A stretch of DNA of 64,000 nucleotides from contig NZ_AXAJ01000001.1 of the NCBI RefSeq assembly GCF_000472445.1, positions 248,643 through 312,642 of the forward strand, read 5' to 3'. The number at the start of each line of letters is the position of its first letter. Positions within the stretch are counted from its first letter, which is position 1. Shown piece by piece: positions 51,551-60,587 of this stretch. This stretch comes from Burkholderia sp. WSM2230 (lineage in GTDB: Bacteria; Pseudomonadota; Gammaproteobacteria; Burkholderiales; Burkholderiaceae). The position numbers and the translations under genes are program-made. The notes below the pieces were generated by a model. The model worked only from the letters and a program-made list of their open reading frames with translations. It had not been told where the DNA came from and did no database searches.

Positions 51551-53026
51551 TCAATGTACCGCCAACCCGTTTGGACCGGCAGACGCGGTGATATGCGCGA
51601 CGTAAAACCCCCCGTTCACCCCTGCAAACCAGACGTTTCCGAAGCTCGTGTCGTAGTGCACATCGCTCATCAGATACTCGCTCTTCGTGGCGCACATCAG
51701 GCCGCAAAAGACGTTGTTGGGATGCGCCGGTGGGTTGTAGTAGGCAAACTCCCTAATGTGCAACGGATCGCGAATGTCGAGCAGACGCAAGCCGGAGCCG
51801 TACCACGTGACAAACAGGGTGGTGGCATCCGATACGTTGTCGACGCCGGTGTAGTGGCCCCAGTACGTGATGTTGTCATTGCTAACAGCGGCGGCGTTTT
51901 TCGGGTCGCTGGCCTCGGTCGTATAGGTGGCGGCGACCGTCATGTGCGCGGGGTCGCTCACGGGAATGACGTGGTACTGCACACCTTGGCATTCAGCGCC
52001 AGCGAAGATGTACGGCGTGGCCTTGATGTTCGCAAATTGAACCGTGTGGCCTTGCGAGTCGCCGCAGTCCGTCCAGTCCACTTTTCCGAGCAGCTTGAAT
52101 GACGCGTTGGTCAAGCGGTTCTGGATTGCCGACACGTCGAACGCGCGGACTCCTGTGTGTTTGACCGGCTCGTTCGCGAAGCTGGCGACGGTGCCCCAGT
52201 AGAGCGTCTTGCCGTCCGCGCTGATGTCGCCATCGTGCCAGGCCTCGGCACCCGTGTTGTCCGGATCGTCGTTCCAGTTCCAGGTGGCGATGACCTTCGG
52301 GGCCGAGGGCACCGAGAGATCAACGGCCGCAAGCGTGGCTTGCGATGCTGATGCGGACGAAGCCTTGATCGTCGAAATGTACGCAGTTTTGCCGTCCGGA
52401 GAGATCTTCAGGCCGTGCATGCCGCCCGGAAATAAATCGCGCGTACTCAGCGTCGCAACGCGAACGGGGTTGCGGCAGTCTTGCGAGAGGTCGTAGACGT
52501 CCAGCGCGTCCGCGGCGACGGCTTCCACGCTCGGGTTGCTGGTGCCGAACAGGCTGGTGTACAGCGGCGCCGTGCGCGAGGTGGCAAACGCCACCATGAC
52601 GCCGGTGGCCGCGCCGACTTCCAGTCCTTCCCAGCTATTGCGCCCCGTCGGGCTCGAGACGATCTTGACGAGGGACGGCTTCGCCGGATCGCTGACATCC
52701 AGCACTGCCAGACCTTCGAGCGGGTGGTCGCCCGCCGAGCCGTTGTCGACGTAGGCGCAGTCCCTGTACCAGGCCAGTTGCATGTTGGCGCCCCGGTCCA
52801 TCAGCGTGGACTGGCCGACGAGCGTCATGCCTTTGCGATAGCCGACCATTGATCGGCCGCTGTTTTGATCGGCGAGGGGCACTTGGCCCTGGAGCCCGGT
52901 TTCCGGCAAATCGTTTGCAGCCAGGGTTGCGCGAGCAAAGTTGTCTCCGCCGCTGCAGGCCGCAAGGCTCGCAGCAATGGTGGAGGCCGCCAATAGGGCC
53001 GCGGCCAGCGCTCGATAACGTCGCAT
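51551..53026 (-). CDS. LVIVD-repeat lipoprotein (paralogue)
   Basis: This 491-residue protein has a signal peptide (MRRYRALAAALLAASTIAAS) with lipobox LAAC. The mature part carries LVIVD-like propeller segments (LAVLDVSDPAKPSLVKIV, LDVYDLSQDCRNPVRVATL, LRLLDIRDPLHIREFAYYNP). ATG 53026 has GGAG 9 bases upstream; the frame is open from 53245 without signal features. It is related to the protein at 48361, with the membrane protein gene between them. Probable role is surface or periplasmic binding; ligand unknown. Confidence 0.85.
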   Translation of the reverse strand: MRRYRALAAALLAASTIAASLAACSGGDNFARATLAANDLPETGLQGQVPLADQNSGRSMVGYRKGMTLVGQSTLMDRGANMQLAWYRDCAYVDNGSAGDHPLEGLAVLDVSDPAKPSLVKIVSSPTGRNSWEGLEVGAATGVMVAFATSRTAPLYTSLFGTSNPSVEAVAADALDVYDLSQDCRNPVRVATLSTRDLFPGGMHGLKISPDGKTAYISTIKASSASASQATLAAVDLSVPSAPKVIATWNWNDDPDNTGAEAWHDGDISADGKTLYWGTVASFANEPVKHTGVRAFDVSAIQNRLTNASFKLLGKVDWTDCGDSQGHTVQFANIKATPYIFAGAECQGVQYHVIPVSDPAHMTVAATYTTEASDPKNAAAVSNDNITYWGHYTGVDNVSDATTLFVTWYGSGLRLLDIRDPLHIREFAYYNPPAHPNNVFCGLMCATKSEYLMSDVHYDTSFGNVWFAGVNGGFYVAHITASAGPNGLAVH

Positions 53027-53115
53027 GGAATGTCTCCCAGGAGTCGTCGCTCCATTTATTTGTCGAAGGAAAAGCGCTTGTCTGTCTCTAATCTTCGCGG
53101 TGATTCGGTCCTTCG

Positions 53116-53538
53116 CTAGCGCGGATAGATCTCGAGCGTGGCGACTTCGAGTTGATCGCCGGATCCGCTGTGGAAATGCAGCGAGAAGCGACCCGTGATG
53201 CCAACCGGAACGATGTCGAGCGACTGTTGGGTGCCGGATGCGCATGCGGCGAAGGCACCTGGAATTTCATGCACCATCAGGACACCGGGCTCGTTCGATT
53301 GCACGCTGATATGGGCCGGTACACCTTCGCGAATCGCAATGACCGGTCGTTCCCACGGCGCCTGGCTTCGGTCTACGTAGACCGAGAATTGTTGCTGGTC
53401 CGGGACCGGTGAAGAGGCCCACGACAGATGTCGCACCACGCCGTAAGCGAGGGCCAGCGCAGTCGCGGTGGAGATCAACGCCAGGTATCGGTGCCGTTGC
53501 CTGGGCTTCTTTTGCTCGGGATGCGGGGCTAGTTCCAT
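53116..53538 (-). CDS. Membrane-anchored periplasmic protein, cupredoxin-like
   Basis: This 140-residue protein has one N-terminal helix (YLALISTATALALAYGVV) and a small beta-rich domain (SVYVDRSQAPWERPVIAIRE, VPAHISVQSNEPGVLMVHEI, GITGRFSLHFH). The strand pattern resembles cupredoxin-like folds, but a full copper ligand set cannot be identified with confidence (H and C are present, Met not placed). ATG 53538 has AGGAG about 13 bases upstream. It is the first gene of the LVIVD cluster, 90 bp before the next. Confidence 0.6.
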   Translation of the reverse strand: MELAPHPEQKKPRQRHRYLALISTATALALAYGVVRHLSWASSPVPDQQQFSVYVDRSQAPWERPVIAIREGVPAHISVQSNEPGVLMVHEIPGAFAACASGTQQSLDIVPVGITGRFSLHFHSGSGDQLEVATLEIYPR

Positions 53539-53811
53539 GCGTGCTTGCGCCACTCCTGTGGCTCTCTGATTCGACCCGCAACGGGGCGCGGGTATCGGCA
53601 CGATGGATCTTAGTGAGCGCTGTCGCGCGGAGATATCTGCTTATTGCGCACTGTCGGGAAATTGCATACTGACTAACCCCGACTTGCGGCGCAGCCATGC
53701 ACGCAACAGCGCTAACTGGTCTTGCGCCAGGGGGAAACCGTGGTTTCCTTCATGCCGTCACAGAGGGGATTTCCGCTGGTCTTTTCGAGCGGATGCCAGT
53801 GAAACAGGACT

Positions 53812-54735
53812 TCACAAACGAGGCTCTGCCTGGCGGCTCTTCACATGATCGATGAAGGCGCGCAGCTTCGGCATAATCTGCCGGCGGCCCGGATAGTAGA
53901 GGCACACGCCCGGTATCACCGGCGCGAACGGCTTGAGCACTTCTATCAGTTTTCCAGTTCTCAATCCCTCAGCGACCATCGGCTCAGGTAGCTGGGCGAG
54001 ACCTATACCTTCGACTGCCGCGCCCAGCATGGTCAGAAAATCGTGGGCGATGAAAGGGCCGCTTACGGCGATCTCGATCGCAGCGCCCTCCTGGTTGAAC
54101 GACCATAGCGCGAGCGCGCCGCTGGATTTGCGCCATCGCAAGCACGCGTGTTCGCGTAGATCGTCCGTTTGCTCGGGGCGCCTGCGCCCTGCAAAGTAGG
54201 CCGGGCTGCCGACAACGATCAGACGAAACGGCGGCGTCAACGGCACCGCGACCATGTCGACGTCGACGAACTGGCCTAGTCGGATACCGGCGTCGAACCC
54301 TTCAGTTGCAAGATCGACCAGTTCGTTGCTTGCGGCGATCTCCACTTCGACGTCGGGATAAGCCTGGCAGAACGATGCGATCAGGGGTTCCAGCAGGATT
54401 GGCACCACCGCGCGCGGCACCGAGAGACGCAACAACCCGGTGGGACGCTGGCCGAGGCCACGCGCGACCTCGCTGGCGGCGACCAGCTCCTCGAAGGCGG
54501 GCTTGGCGCGCGAAAGAAACTGTTCGCCGGCTTCGCTCAAGCCGACGCTACGCGTGGTGCGTATGAACAGCGCTGCGCCAACCCGCTCTTCCAGTACGCG
54601 CACTGCCTGGCTGATGGCCGACGGCGTCACGCCGAGTTCCGCGGCTGCCCGGCGAAAACTGCGATGCCGGGCAACGCTCAGGAACGCCTCCACGCCATCA
54701 AGTGCGCCTTGCCTGACTGTGAAGTTCTGCTTCAT
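53812..54735 (-). CDS. LysR-family transcriptional regulator
   Basis: This 307-residue regulator has an N-terminal winged helix (VEAFLSVARHRSFRRAAAEL, VTPSAISQAVRVLEERVG) and a LysR effector domain. It resembles the subgroup that controls adjacent oxidoreductases or methyltransferases. It faces the methyltransferase gene at 54867 across 131 bp and most likely regulates that operon. Confidence 0.92.
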   Translation of the reverse strand: MKQNFTVRQGALDGVEAFLSVARHRSFRRAAAELGVTPSAISQAVRVLEERVGAALFIRTTRSVGLSEAGEQFLSRAKPAFEELVAASEVARGLGQRPTGLLRLSVPRAVVPILLEPLIASFCQAYPDVEVEIAASNELVDLATEGFDAGIRLGQFVDVDMVAVPLTPPFRLIVVGSPAYFAGRRRPEQTDDLREHACLRWRKSSGALALWSFNQEGAAIEIAVSGPFIAHDFLTMLGAAVEGIGLAQLPEPMVAEGLRTGKLIEVLKPFAPVIPGVCLYYPGRRQIMPKLRAFIDHVKSRQAEPRL

Positions 54736-54866
54736 GGCCCGTCAACATTGTGATGAATAGTCGCTCGCGAAAGTCGATGGTACACCTATGCCTGTAGGCC
54801 AGGAGTCGCGCAGATGTCGACTCGCAAGTCCTGGACAGTCTGCTAGCACCGTGGAGGAACCCTGCA

Positions 54867-55766
54867 ATGAACGATGCACTTGATGGCGTGCGCGATCACT
54901 ATCGCGCGACCGGCCTGACCGAGCGGCTGAAGGTGGCGCTCGCTGTCCTCGGGCCCGAGGATCAGCCGCTCATACCCCAGCAACTAGGCGCCCTCGACCA
55001 GTTTCACACCCGTGGCCTGGCTGCCACCGGGGAGCTTGCCCGATTGGCTCAGATCACCGCGGAAATGTCGGTGCTGGACATCGGTTCGGGCGTTGGCGGG
55101 CCGGCCCGATTTCTGGCTTCGACCTATGGCTGCCGTGTGACGGGCATAGACCTCAGCGAGCCGTTCGTGGAAGCCGCACGCTATCTCACGCAGCGCACAG
55201 GGCAGAGCGAACGCGTGTCGTTCCGTACCGGAAGCGCGCTGGAGCTTGCTTTCGACGACGGCCATTTCGACGCCGTATTACTGCAGCACGTGGCGATGAA
55301 CATCGCCGACCGCTCACGGCTGTACCGCGAGATCCGACGCGTGCTCAAGCCGGGCGGCAGATTCGCGACGTACGACGTCGTCGTGAGCGGCGCGAAAACC
55401 GGCGGTGCAAATGGCGGTGCAAGCGGCGGCGCAAACGGCGCCGAACCGCATTACCCCGTTCCCTGGGCGCGAACGCCGACAACAAGCTTTCTCCTGACGG
55501 CCGATGCAACGCGCGAGGCGATCGAACAGGCCGGTTTCGGCACGTTGGTATGGCAAGACGACACCGAGACCGCCAAGGCCTGGTTTGCCGAGTTGCGTGC
55601 GTCGGGGCCGCCGCCGTCGCCGAACCTCGGCGTGGTGATGGGGCCGGACTTCGTCCAGCTAACCACCAACCTTGGGCGAAATCTGCTGGAAGGCAGACTC
55701 GGCATTATTACAGCGGTGTTCGAGGCCGCATCCGCGAAGACTGCGAATCACGAGGAGAACCGCTGA
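54867..55766 (+). CDS. SAM-dependent methyltransferase
   Basis: This 299-residue class I methyltransferase has motif I VLDIGSGVGGPARFLA, the acidic residue of motif II in VTGIDLSEPF, and RVLKPGGRFATYDVV. It resembles the UbiE/COQ5 and tocopherol-type small-molecule methyltransferases. Between residues about 178 and 193 it has a Gly/Ala/Asn insert made of a 12-bp tandem repeat. Its stop overlaps the start of the membrane protein gene at 55766, so both are probably regulated by the divergent LysR. Substrate unknown. Confidence 0.9.
   Translation: MNDALDGVRDHYRATGLTERLKVALAVLGPEDQPLIPQQLGALDQFHTRGLAATGELARLAQITAEMSVLDIGSGVGGPARFLASTYGCRVTGIDLSEPFVEAARYLTQRTGQSERVSFRTGSALELAFDDGHFDAVLLQHVAMNIADRSRLYREIRRVLKPGGRFATYDVVVSGAKTGGANGGASGGANGAEPHYPVPWARTPTTSFLLTADATREAIEQAGFGTLVWQDDTETAKAWFAELRASGPPPSPNLGVVMGPDFVQLTTNLGRNLLEGRLGIITAVFEAASAKTANHEENR
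55401..55436 (+). repeat. 12-bp tandem repeat inside the methyltransferase gene
   Basis: GGCGGTGCAAAT, GGCGGTGCAAGC and GGCGGCGCAAAC stand in a row, and GGCGCCGAA begins a partial fourth copy. Being a multiple of three, the repeat inserts Gly-Gly-Ala-Asn/Ser units without breaking the frame. It falls in a loop after the SAM-binding core. Confidence 0.85.
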
Positions 55767-56596
55767 TGAGCGCCGTCCCCATCCCCATTGATAATGTCCC
55801 GCCAGGTGCCGCGTGGCGCAGCCTGCTTTGGATCACCCCGTTGGTGGCGCTGTGGATCGTGTTGATCTACTGGCAGCCGATCATCCAGACAAGCGGCGTT
55901 CCCACCACAGCGCATCAGTTGGCGGCCCATGGGCTGATCGCAGTTGGTTTGTGGCTCGGGCTCGAACGCGCGGACCTGACGCCGGGGCAACGCCGTATGA
56001 CATGGCTGGCGGTCATGATCCCGGACACACTTTGGTTTGCTGTCGCCTGGAGCGCGGCGATCAATGGCGCCTTCCTGGCGGGCACTTCACTGTTGCCGCT
56101 GTTGCCGTTGACCATCTTCGTGCCGGTGATGACCGGCGCGCCGCTGCTGCTGTTGTCGAAGCGGGTGGGGCGGGTGCTGGATGCGATGCCGGTCAACTGG
56201 CTTATCGCTCTTCAGATTTACCGGGTGTTCGGCAGTTGGGCGCTCTCTGCCTGGCTGCACGGGTTACTGCCAGGCGCGTTCGCGTTGCCGGCGGGAATCG
56301 GCGATGTGTTGACAGGCGTGTTCGCCGTGCCGGTGGCAATCGCCGTGGCGAGCGGTGCGGCCTGGGGACGCAAGGCGGCGATTGCCTGGAACATCTTCGG
56401 CCTCGCCGACTTCGCCGTCGCTATTACCTTGGGGATGATCACCTCGCCTGGCCCGCTCCAGTTGATCGTTCCGAGCATGCCGAGCATCGGCGCCGGCACT
56501 TATCCAGAGGTGCTGACGCCGGCGTTCGTGGTGCCGGGCTCCATCCTGCTGCACGTGCTGTCGCTGCGTCAACTGATGCGGCGACGTGCCGGCTGA
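55766..56596 (+). CDS. Integral membrane protein
   Basis: This 276-residue protein has about seven or eight hydrophobic helices (LLWITPLVALWIVLIYW, LIALQIYRVFGSWALSAWL, IAWNIFGLADFAVAITLG). ATG 55766 lies in TGATG with the methyltransferase stop, and GAGGAG is 5-10 bases upstream, fixing the start although the frame is open from 55550. No transporter motif is recognised. Tight coupling to the methyltransferase suggests a joint role. Confidence 0.75.
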   Translation: MSAVPIPIDNVPPGAAWRSLLWITPLVALWIVLIYWQPIIQTSGVPTTAHQLAAHGLIAVGLWLGLERADLTPGQRRMTWLAVMIPDTLWFAVAWSAAINGAFLAGTSLLPLLPLTIFVPVMTGAPLLLLSKRVGRVLDAMPVNWLIALQIYRVFGSWALSAWLHGLLPGAFALPAGIGDVLTGVFAVPVAIAVASGAAWGRKAAIAWNIFGLADFAVAITLGMITSPGPLQLIVPSMPSIGAGTYPEVLTPAFVVPGSILLHVLSLRQLMRRRAG

Positions 56597-56645
56597 CTAC
56601 TATCACGGCCTTCAATGGGCCAGACAGCATCTGACAGGAGGCAAC

Positions 56646-57167
56646 ATGTCACCGGAGCTTCTCTTCCAATTGCAGCTCGTGCTGGGGTATGCCGCGTGGC
56701 TGCTTGTCTTTCGCGTGTATGTCTGGTCCAGGCTCAGGTCGATGGACCCATTTGAAGCGCAACGCGCCATCGCCGCTTTGCATAGCTTCCGTTTCTTCGG
56801 GCTGGTCTTTATTCTGCCGGGCGTCGTTAGTCCCGACCTGCCCGCGGGCTTTGCTGTGTTCGCCGCATACGGGGACCTAGCAACGGGCGTGCTGGCGATG
56901 CTGGCACTCCTCAGCGCACGGGTTCGCCCACTCTTCTGGTTGTTCGTCGTAGCCTTCAATCTTGTGGGGGTGATCGACCTCATCGTCGACTATTACCACG
57001 CTATCCAGTTCGATCTTCCTGCGCGCGCGGCAGCACTGGGCGCCATGTACGCGATTCCGATCCTCTACGTGCCCGTGCTGATGATCACGCATGTTGCCGC
57101 TTTCTTTTTCCTGCTGCGGCCTCAGTCAAAAGCGGCTCGAAGCTACTTGTCTTTGCGTAAGTCATGA
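56646..57167 (+). CDS. Integral membrane protein
   Basis: This 173-residue protein has about four helices (LFQLQLVLGYAAWLLVFRVY, PLFWLFVVAFNLVGVIDLIV, IPILYVPVLMITHVAAFFFL). AGGAGG lies 4 bases before ATG 56646. It follows the previous membrane protein by 49 bp in the same direction, so the three genes 54867-57167 probably form one operon under the divergent LysR. Function unknown. Confidence 0.75.
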   Translation: MSPELLFQLQLVLGYAAWLLVFRVYVWSRLRSMDPFEAQRAIAALHSFRFFGLVFILPGVVSPDLPAGFAVFAAYGDLATGVLAMLALLSARVRPLFWLFVVAFNLVGVIDLIVDYYHAIQFDLPARAAALGAMYAIPILYVPVLMITHVAAFFFLLRPQSKAARSYLSLRKS

Positions 57168-57289
57168 GGGTGGGTGCGCCGCGGTCACTCGTTCACGCGA
57201 CTATCGTTGACGCGGTCACGCTGACCGGCTATGCCACCAAACCGCCTAAAATAACACTACGACGCATTGAGCTTCCCCGGAGGCCAATC

Positions 57290-57691
57290 ATGAAATCCCG
57301 CCGACGCTTCATGTTCGCAGCCTGTCTTTTCGCGACCCTCGAATTGCTCGCATACGGCTCGCCTGTAACGGACGCGAATCGCCCGATCGGGCCATCCGAT
57401 CGTCCATCGAGCACCATCACCGTCGTGACAGCCACCTACGGCCGCAACTGCGGCCAGGAGGACGGCAACGCGACGCTCGATCTCGGGCGTCGATGCGATG
57501 GCCGCACCGCCTGCACGTACATGCTGACCGGCGACATTGCCAGTGCCGGCATCCGCTCGTGCCGTAGCGACCTCGTGGCGCAGTGGCGCTGCGGCGACGG
57601 CCAAACGCACGCCGCGGCGCTCAGCGCCGCAGCCGCGCCCGGCGATCAGCTGCTGCTCAGCTGCCGTGAATTTCCCGGCGCGGGTAAATGA
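57290..57691 (+). CDS. Secreted Cys-rich lectin-like protein
   Basis: This 133-residue protein has a signal peptide (MKSRRRFMFAACLFATLELLAYG). Its mature part carries ATYGRNC, LDLGRRCDGRTACTYML, IRSCRSDLVAQWRCGDG and a final LLLSCREF. The spacing of CDGR..C.Y and W.CG recalls SUEL-type (rhamnose/galactose-binding) lectin domains, which have disulfide pairs at such points. CGGAGG lies 6 bases before ATG 57290. It stands at the end of the preceding operon, 122 bp downstream. Carbohydrate binding is a guess from the pattern. Confidence 0.6.
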   Translation: MKSRRRFMFAACLFATLELLAYGSPVTDANRPIGPSDRPSSTITVVTATYGRNCGQEDGNATLDLGRRCDGRTACTYMLTGDIASAGIRSCRSDLVAQWRCGDGQTHAAALSAAAAPGDQLLLSCREFPGAGK

Positions 57692-57892
57692 GAAAAACGC
57701 TTCTGCCCACGCTATAAGCAGGTTGGATTCCACCTCGATTTCCACTATGGTCAATGAGTTCGCGCGCTCACGCCGGCGCAGGTGGCCACGCGTCGCGCGA
57801 GGAAAGCTCTGAACGTCGATCTGCCGCCGCATGCTGTCTGACACTCGCCGTCCCGGAGCGCGATCTCATCCACGAGTAGCGAGGTGAAATCC

Positions 57893-58909
57893 ATGTCCAG
57901 AATGAAGGCCGTACAGGTTAATGCAGCAGGAGGGCCGTTGACGGTGGTCGAGCGGGAAATTCCGCAGCCGGGCGACGGCCACGTTCGCATCAAGGTGCAG
58001 GCGTGCGGAATCTGTCACAGCGATTCGCTGACCAAGGAGGGACTGTGGCCCGGTCTGCAATTTCCGCGAGTTCCGGGACACGAGATTGCCGGCGTGATCG
58101 ATGCGCTCGGCGCGGGCATCGAGGGGTGGGCAGTCGGGCAGCGCGTGGGCGTCGGCTGGCATGGCGGCCATTGCGGGCGGTGCGCGCGTTGCCGTCAGGG
58201 CGACTTCGTCCTCTGCGAAAAGGCGCAAGTGCCGGGCATCAGCTACGACGGCGGCTATGCGGAGTTCGTCGTCGCGCCGGTCGAGGCGTTGGCCAGCATT
58301 CCCGACGATCTGTCGGACACCGATGCAGCGCCGCTACTGTGCGCGGGCATCACCACGTATAACGCGTTGCGCAACAGCGGCGCGCGCGCAGGCGATGTCG
58401 TAGCCATACTCGGTATTGGCGGGCTCGGGCACCTCGGCGTGCAGTTCGCGCGGCAAATGGGCTTCCGCACGGTTGCGATTGCCCGCGGGCAGGACAAAGC
58501 CTCGCTGGCGAAGGAGCTGGGCGCTCATCACTACATCGACAGCCGGGCACAGAATGTTGCCGAGGAACTGCAGAAGCTCGGCGGCGCGCGCGTCATTCTC
58601 GCGACAGTGACGAGCGGCAAGGCCATGAGCGCGGCGGTCGGCGGGCTCGGGTTGAACGGCAAGATGATCATGGTCGGCATTTCGGAAGAGCCTGTCGAGG
58701 TTCCGATTGCGCAGTTCATCATGGGACGCAATTCGATCCAGGGCTGGCCGTCGGGTACGTCCGCCGATTCGCAGGACACGCTAGCGTTCAGCGCGCTCTC
58801 CGGCGTCAAGCCGATGATCGAAGAGTTTCCACTGGATCGCGCGGCCGAAGCGTATGAACGGATGATGAGCGGCGACGCCCGGTTTCGCGTCGTGCTGAAA
58901 ATGGGCTGA
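57893..58909 (+). CDS. Zinc-dependent alcohol dehydrogenase
   Basis: This 338-residue medium-chain dehydrogenase has the catalytic zinc motif CGICHSD and GHEIAG, the four-Cys structural zinc lobe (CGRCARCRQGDFVLC) and a Rossmann motif GIGGLGHLG. It resembles the AdhA-type group of propanol-preferring dehydrogenases. GAGG lies 8 bases before ATG 57893; GTG 57884 and ATG 57902 are alternatives. It stands alone. Substrate: a primary alcohol or aldehyde, not more precise. Confidence 0.92.
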   Translation: MSRMKAVQVNAAGGPLTVVEREIPQPGDGHVRIKVQACGICHSDSLTKEGLWPGLQFPRVPGHEIAGVIDALGAGIEGWAVGQRVGVGWHGGHCGRCARCRQGDFVLCEKAQVPGISYDGGYAEFVVAPVEALASIPDDLSDTDAAPLLCAGITTYNALRNSGARAGDVVAILGIGGLGHLGVQFARQMGFRTVAIARGQDKASLAKELGAHHYIDSRAQNVAEELQKLGGARVILATVTSGKAMSAAVGGLGLNGKMIMVGISEEPVEVPIAQFIMGRNSIQGWPSGTSADSQDTLAFSALSGVKPMIEEFPLDRAAEAYERMMSGDARFRVVLKMG

Positions 58910-59232
58910 CGAAGCTTCCCCAGAGCGCCGCCGCATCCACGCCTCATCCACGCCGCATCCGCGCTGAAATACGGAACAGATTCACGCGCCGGCGTGGTGA
59001 TCTGACATTGGCATCGCGACCGAGGTGCTGCCAGACCCGAGCGTCAGAGCCTGGGAACAAAATCCTGGCGGCGCACGCCCCACGGCAATCGCGGGTTTGA
59101 CGAGCGAGGCAACCACCCGGCATGCCACGAGCCGCCCGGCCAGCCGCGAAAAATTAAAGATCGCGCCGACGCTGCCGTAATCCCGGCTACCTGGTAGCTG
59201 ATCCCTACCATGTGTGTTTGAATCAGTACTTG
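58910..59232. other. Gap after the alcohol dehydrogenase, possible small RNA region
   Basis: No protein gene is seen. The first 60 bp hold short repeats of CATCCACGCC. A strong intrinsic terminator follows at 59233-59265, over 320 bp after the last gene, without a coding region that it would serve. The 59000-59232 part may therefore encode an untranslated RNA on the plus strand. Confidence 0.35.
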
Positions 59233-59265
59233 GCCAACACCGGTCCATCGGTGTTGGCTTTTTTA
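59233..59265 (+). terminator. Intrinsic terminator
   Basis: GCCAACACCG (59233-59242) pairs perfectly with CGGTGTTGGC (59249-59258) around GTCCAT, followed by TTTTTT (59259-59264). It has all parts of a rho-independent terminator. It could end a read-through transcript from the dehydrogenase gene or a small RNA starting in the gap. Confidence 0.85.
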
Positions 59266-59369
59266 TTGCGCCCGCGAAAGCCCCGGCAGGGCTGCCGCTT
59301 GCCCCGCTCGACGCCTTGGACGATCATGCTAGGATGGTCAGTCAGCGCCAGGCTGCTAGGGGAAATATC

Positions 59370-59678
59370 ATGGCTACGTTTGGTATCGACGCTGTGCGCA
59401 TCAACCCTTCGAACGACCGGATCACGCATGTGCGCTGGGCGGCTGTCGACCCGGCCACGCGCAACTGGTTGTCGCCGACTTCGATTGTCGAAGTCGCGCA
59501 GGTGGTGGCCGCGATCCGTCGCGGCGACGCGGTGTGGTCGCTTTTCACGCTCGGCGGCACGCGCTTTCTGGGGCCGAAAATCGTGGCGGTTTCCCACACC
59601 AACGGGCACGACGGAATCGACACCGACGTCCCCGACGGCCACATCGAAAAATGCATTGACGACCTGCCGCGCATCTAG
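59370..59678 (+). CDS. DUF3892-type hypothetical protein
   Basis: This 102-residue protein (INPSNDRITHVRWAAVDPA, then VAAIRRGDAVWSLF and IDTDVPDGHIEKCIDDLPRI) matches the DUF3892 pattern as I recall it. GGGGAA lies 5 bases before ATG 59370; the frame is open from 59214 but begins well after the terminator. Function unknown. It converges with the EEP-family gene, with a 36-bp gap. Confidence 0.85.
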   Translation: MATFGIDAVRINPSNDRITHVRWAAVDPATRNWLSPTSIVEVAQVVAAIRRGDAVWSLFTLGGTRFLGPKIVAVSHTNGHDGIDTDVPDGHIEKCIDDLPRI

Positions 59679-59714
59679 CGCGCTGACTCTGCTTTCGTCG
59701 TACCTTGCCGCCGC

Positions 59715-60587
59715 CTAGCGCAGTTCGAGCCACATCGGCTGATGGTCCGACGACCGGCTGTGCGGGTCCACCTCGCAGCTCACCACGCGCGGCTCCAGGT
59801 CTTCGGTGACGAGGATAAAGTCGCACGCAAACGGCCCGTCGGGCCATTGCTCATGGTCGTACAAGCCGACGGTCGCGGCGCGCGCGCTGTTGCCGTGCGC
59901 GCGGCTCCAGGCGTCGGCGAACGCGGGTGCGCCCGCAATCGGTTCGAGCATCTTGCGATAGGCGGAGCTTTCGAACGCGCTGTTGAAGTCGCCGCAGACG
60001 ATTGCGCTCATTGGACGCCCGGTGTCGGCAAACGGGCTGTCCTGCTTTTCCGCTGGCGCCGGGCGGCGCGCGTGGTCGCATGCCTCCTGGTGCAGTTCGC
60101 GCAGCCGCTCGACCTGCGCGAGCCGCTGCCTTTCCGAATAAAACTCCAGGTGCGTGCTGATGATGCGTAACGGCCCGACGTCCGTGTCGATCACGGCTTC
60201 GAGCGCGACGCGAAGCATCGACGGCTTGGCCGGATCGGCGGGCCAGGGCAGCGAGTGGCGCAGCACCTGCCTGACCGGCAGGCGCGTGACGATCGCGTTG
60301 CCGAACTGGCGCCGCCGGGTACCCGCGCCGATGGGCGGAAGGTCCGACCCGACCGCATCGATCACGGTCATGTCGGGCAGCAGGGCGGCGAGTTCGGCGA
60401 ACTGGTCGGCGCCCGGACTGCCCGCGAGGCCTCCCGCCGCGCCAGGCTCATGAAAGCCGCGAGTGACTTCCTGCATGCACATGATGTCGAAATCGCACAG
60501 CGCACGCGCTTCGTGCACGATGCGGGCAAGATCGACGCGGCCATCCACGCCGCGTCCCCACTGAATGTTCCAGTCGACGAGCCGCAT
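59715..60587 (-). CDS. Endonuclease/exonuclease/phosphatase-family protein
   Basis: This 290-residue metal-dependent hydrolase shows the family motifs in order: LVDWNIQWG, CMQEV, STHLEFYS, CGDFNS and SSDHQPMW. Members cleave DNA, sphingomyelin or inositol phosphates; no signal peptide is present, so a cytoplasmic nuclease or phosphatase role is likely. AGGAGG lies before ATG 60587, while the longer frame to 60779 has no such site. Confidence 0.9.
   Translation of the reverse strand: MRLVDWNIQWGRGVDGRVDLARIVHEARALCDFDIMCMQEVTRGFHEPGAAGGLAGSPGADQFAELAALLPDMTVIDAVGSDLPPIGAGTRRRQFGNAIVTRLPVRQVLRHSLPWPADPAKPSMLRVALEAVIDTDVGPLRIISTHLEFYSERQRLAQVERLRELHQEACDHARRPAPAEKQDSPFADTGRPMSAIVCGDFNSAFESSAYRKMLEPIAGAPAFADAWSRAHGNSARAATVGLYDHEQWPDGPFACDFILVTEDLEPRVVSCEVDPHSRSSDHQPMWLELR

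Noticed and set aside
58910-59000. Repeats of CATCCACGCC as a CRISPR-like array
   Set aside because: Only two or three short contiguous copies, no spacers and no cas genes.
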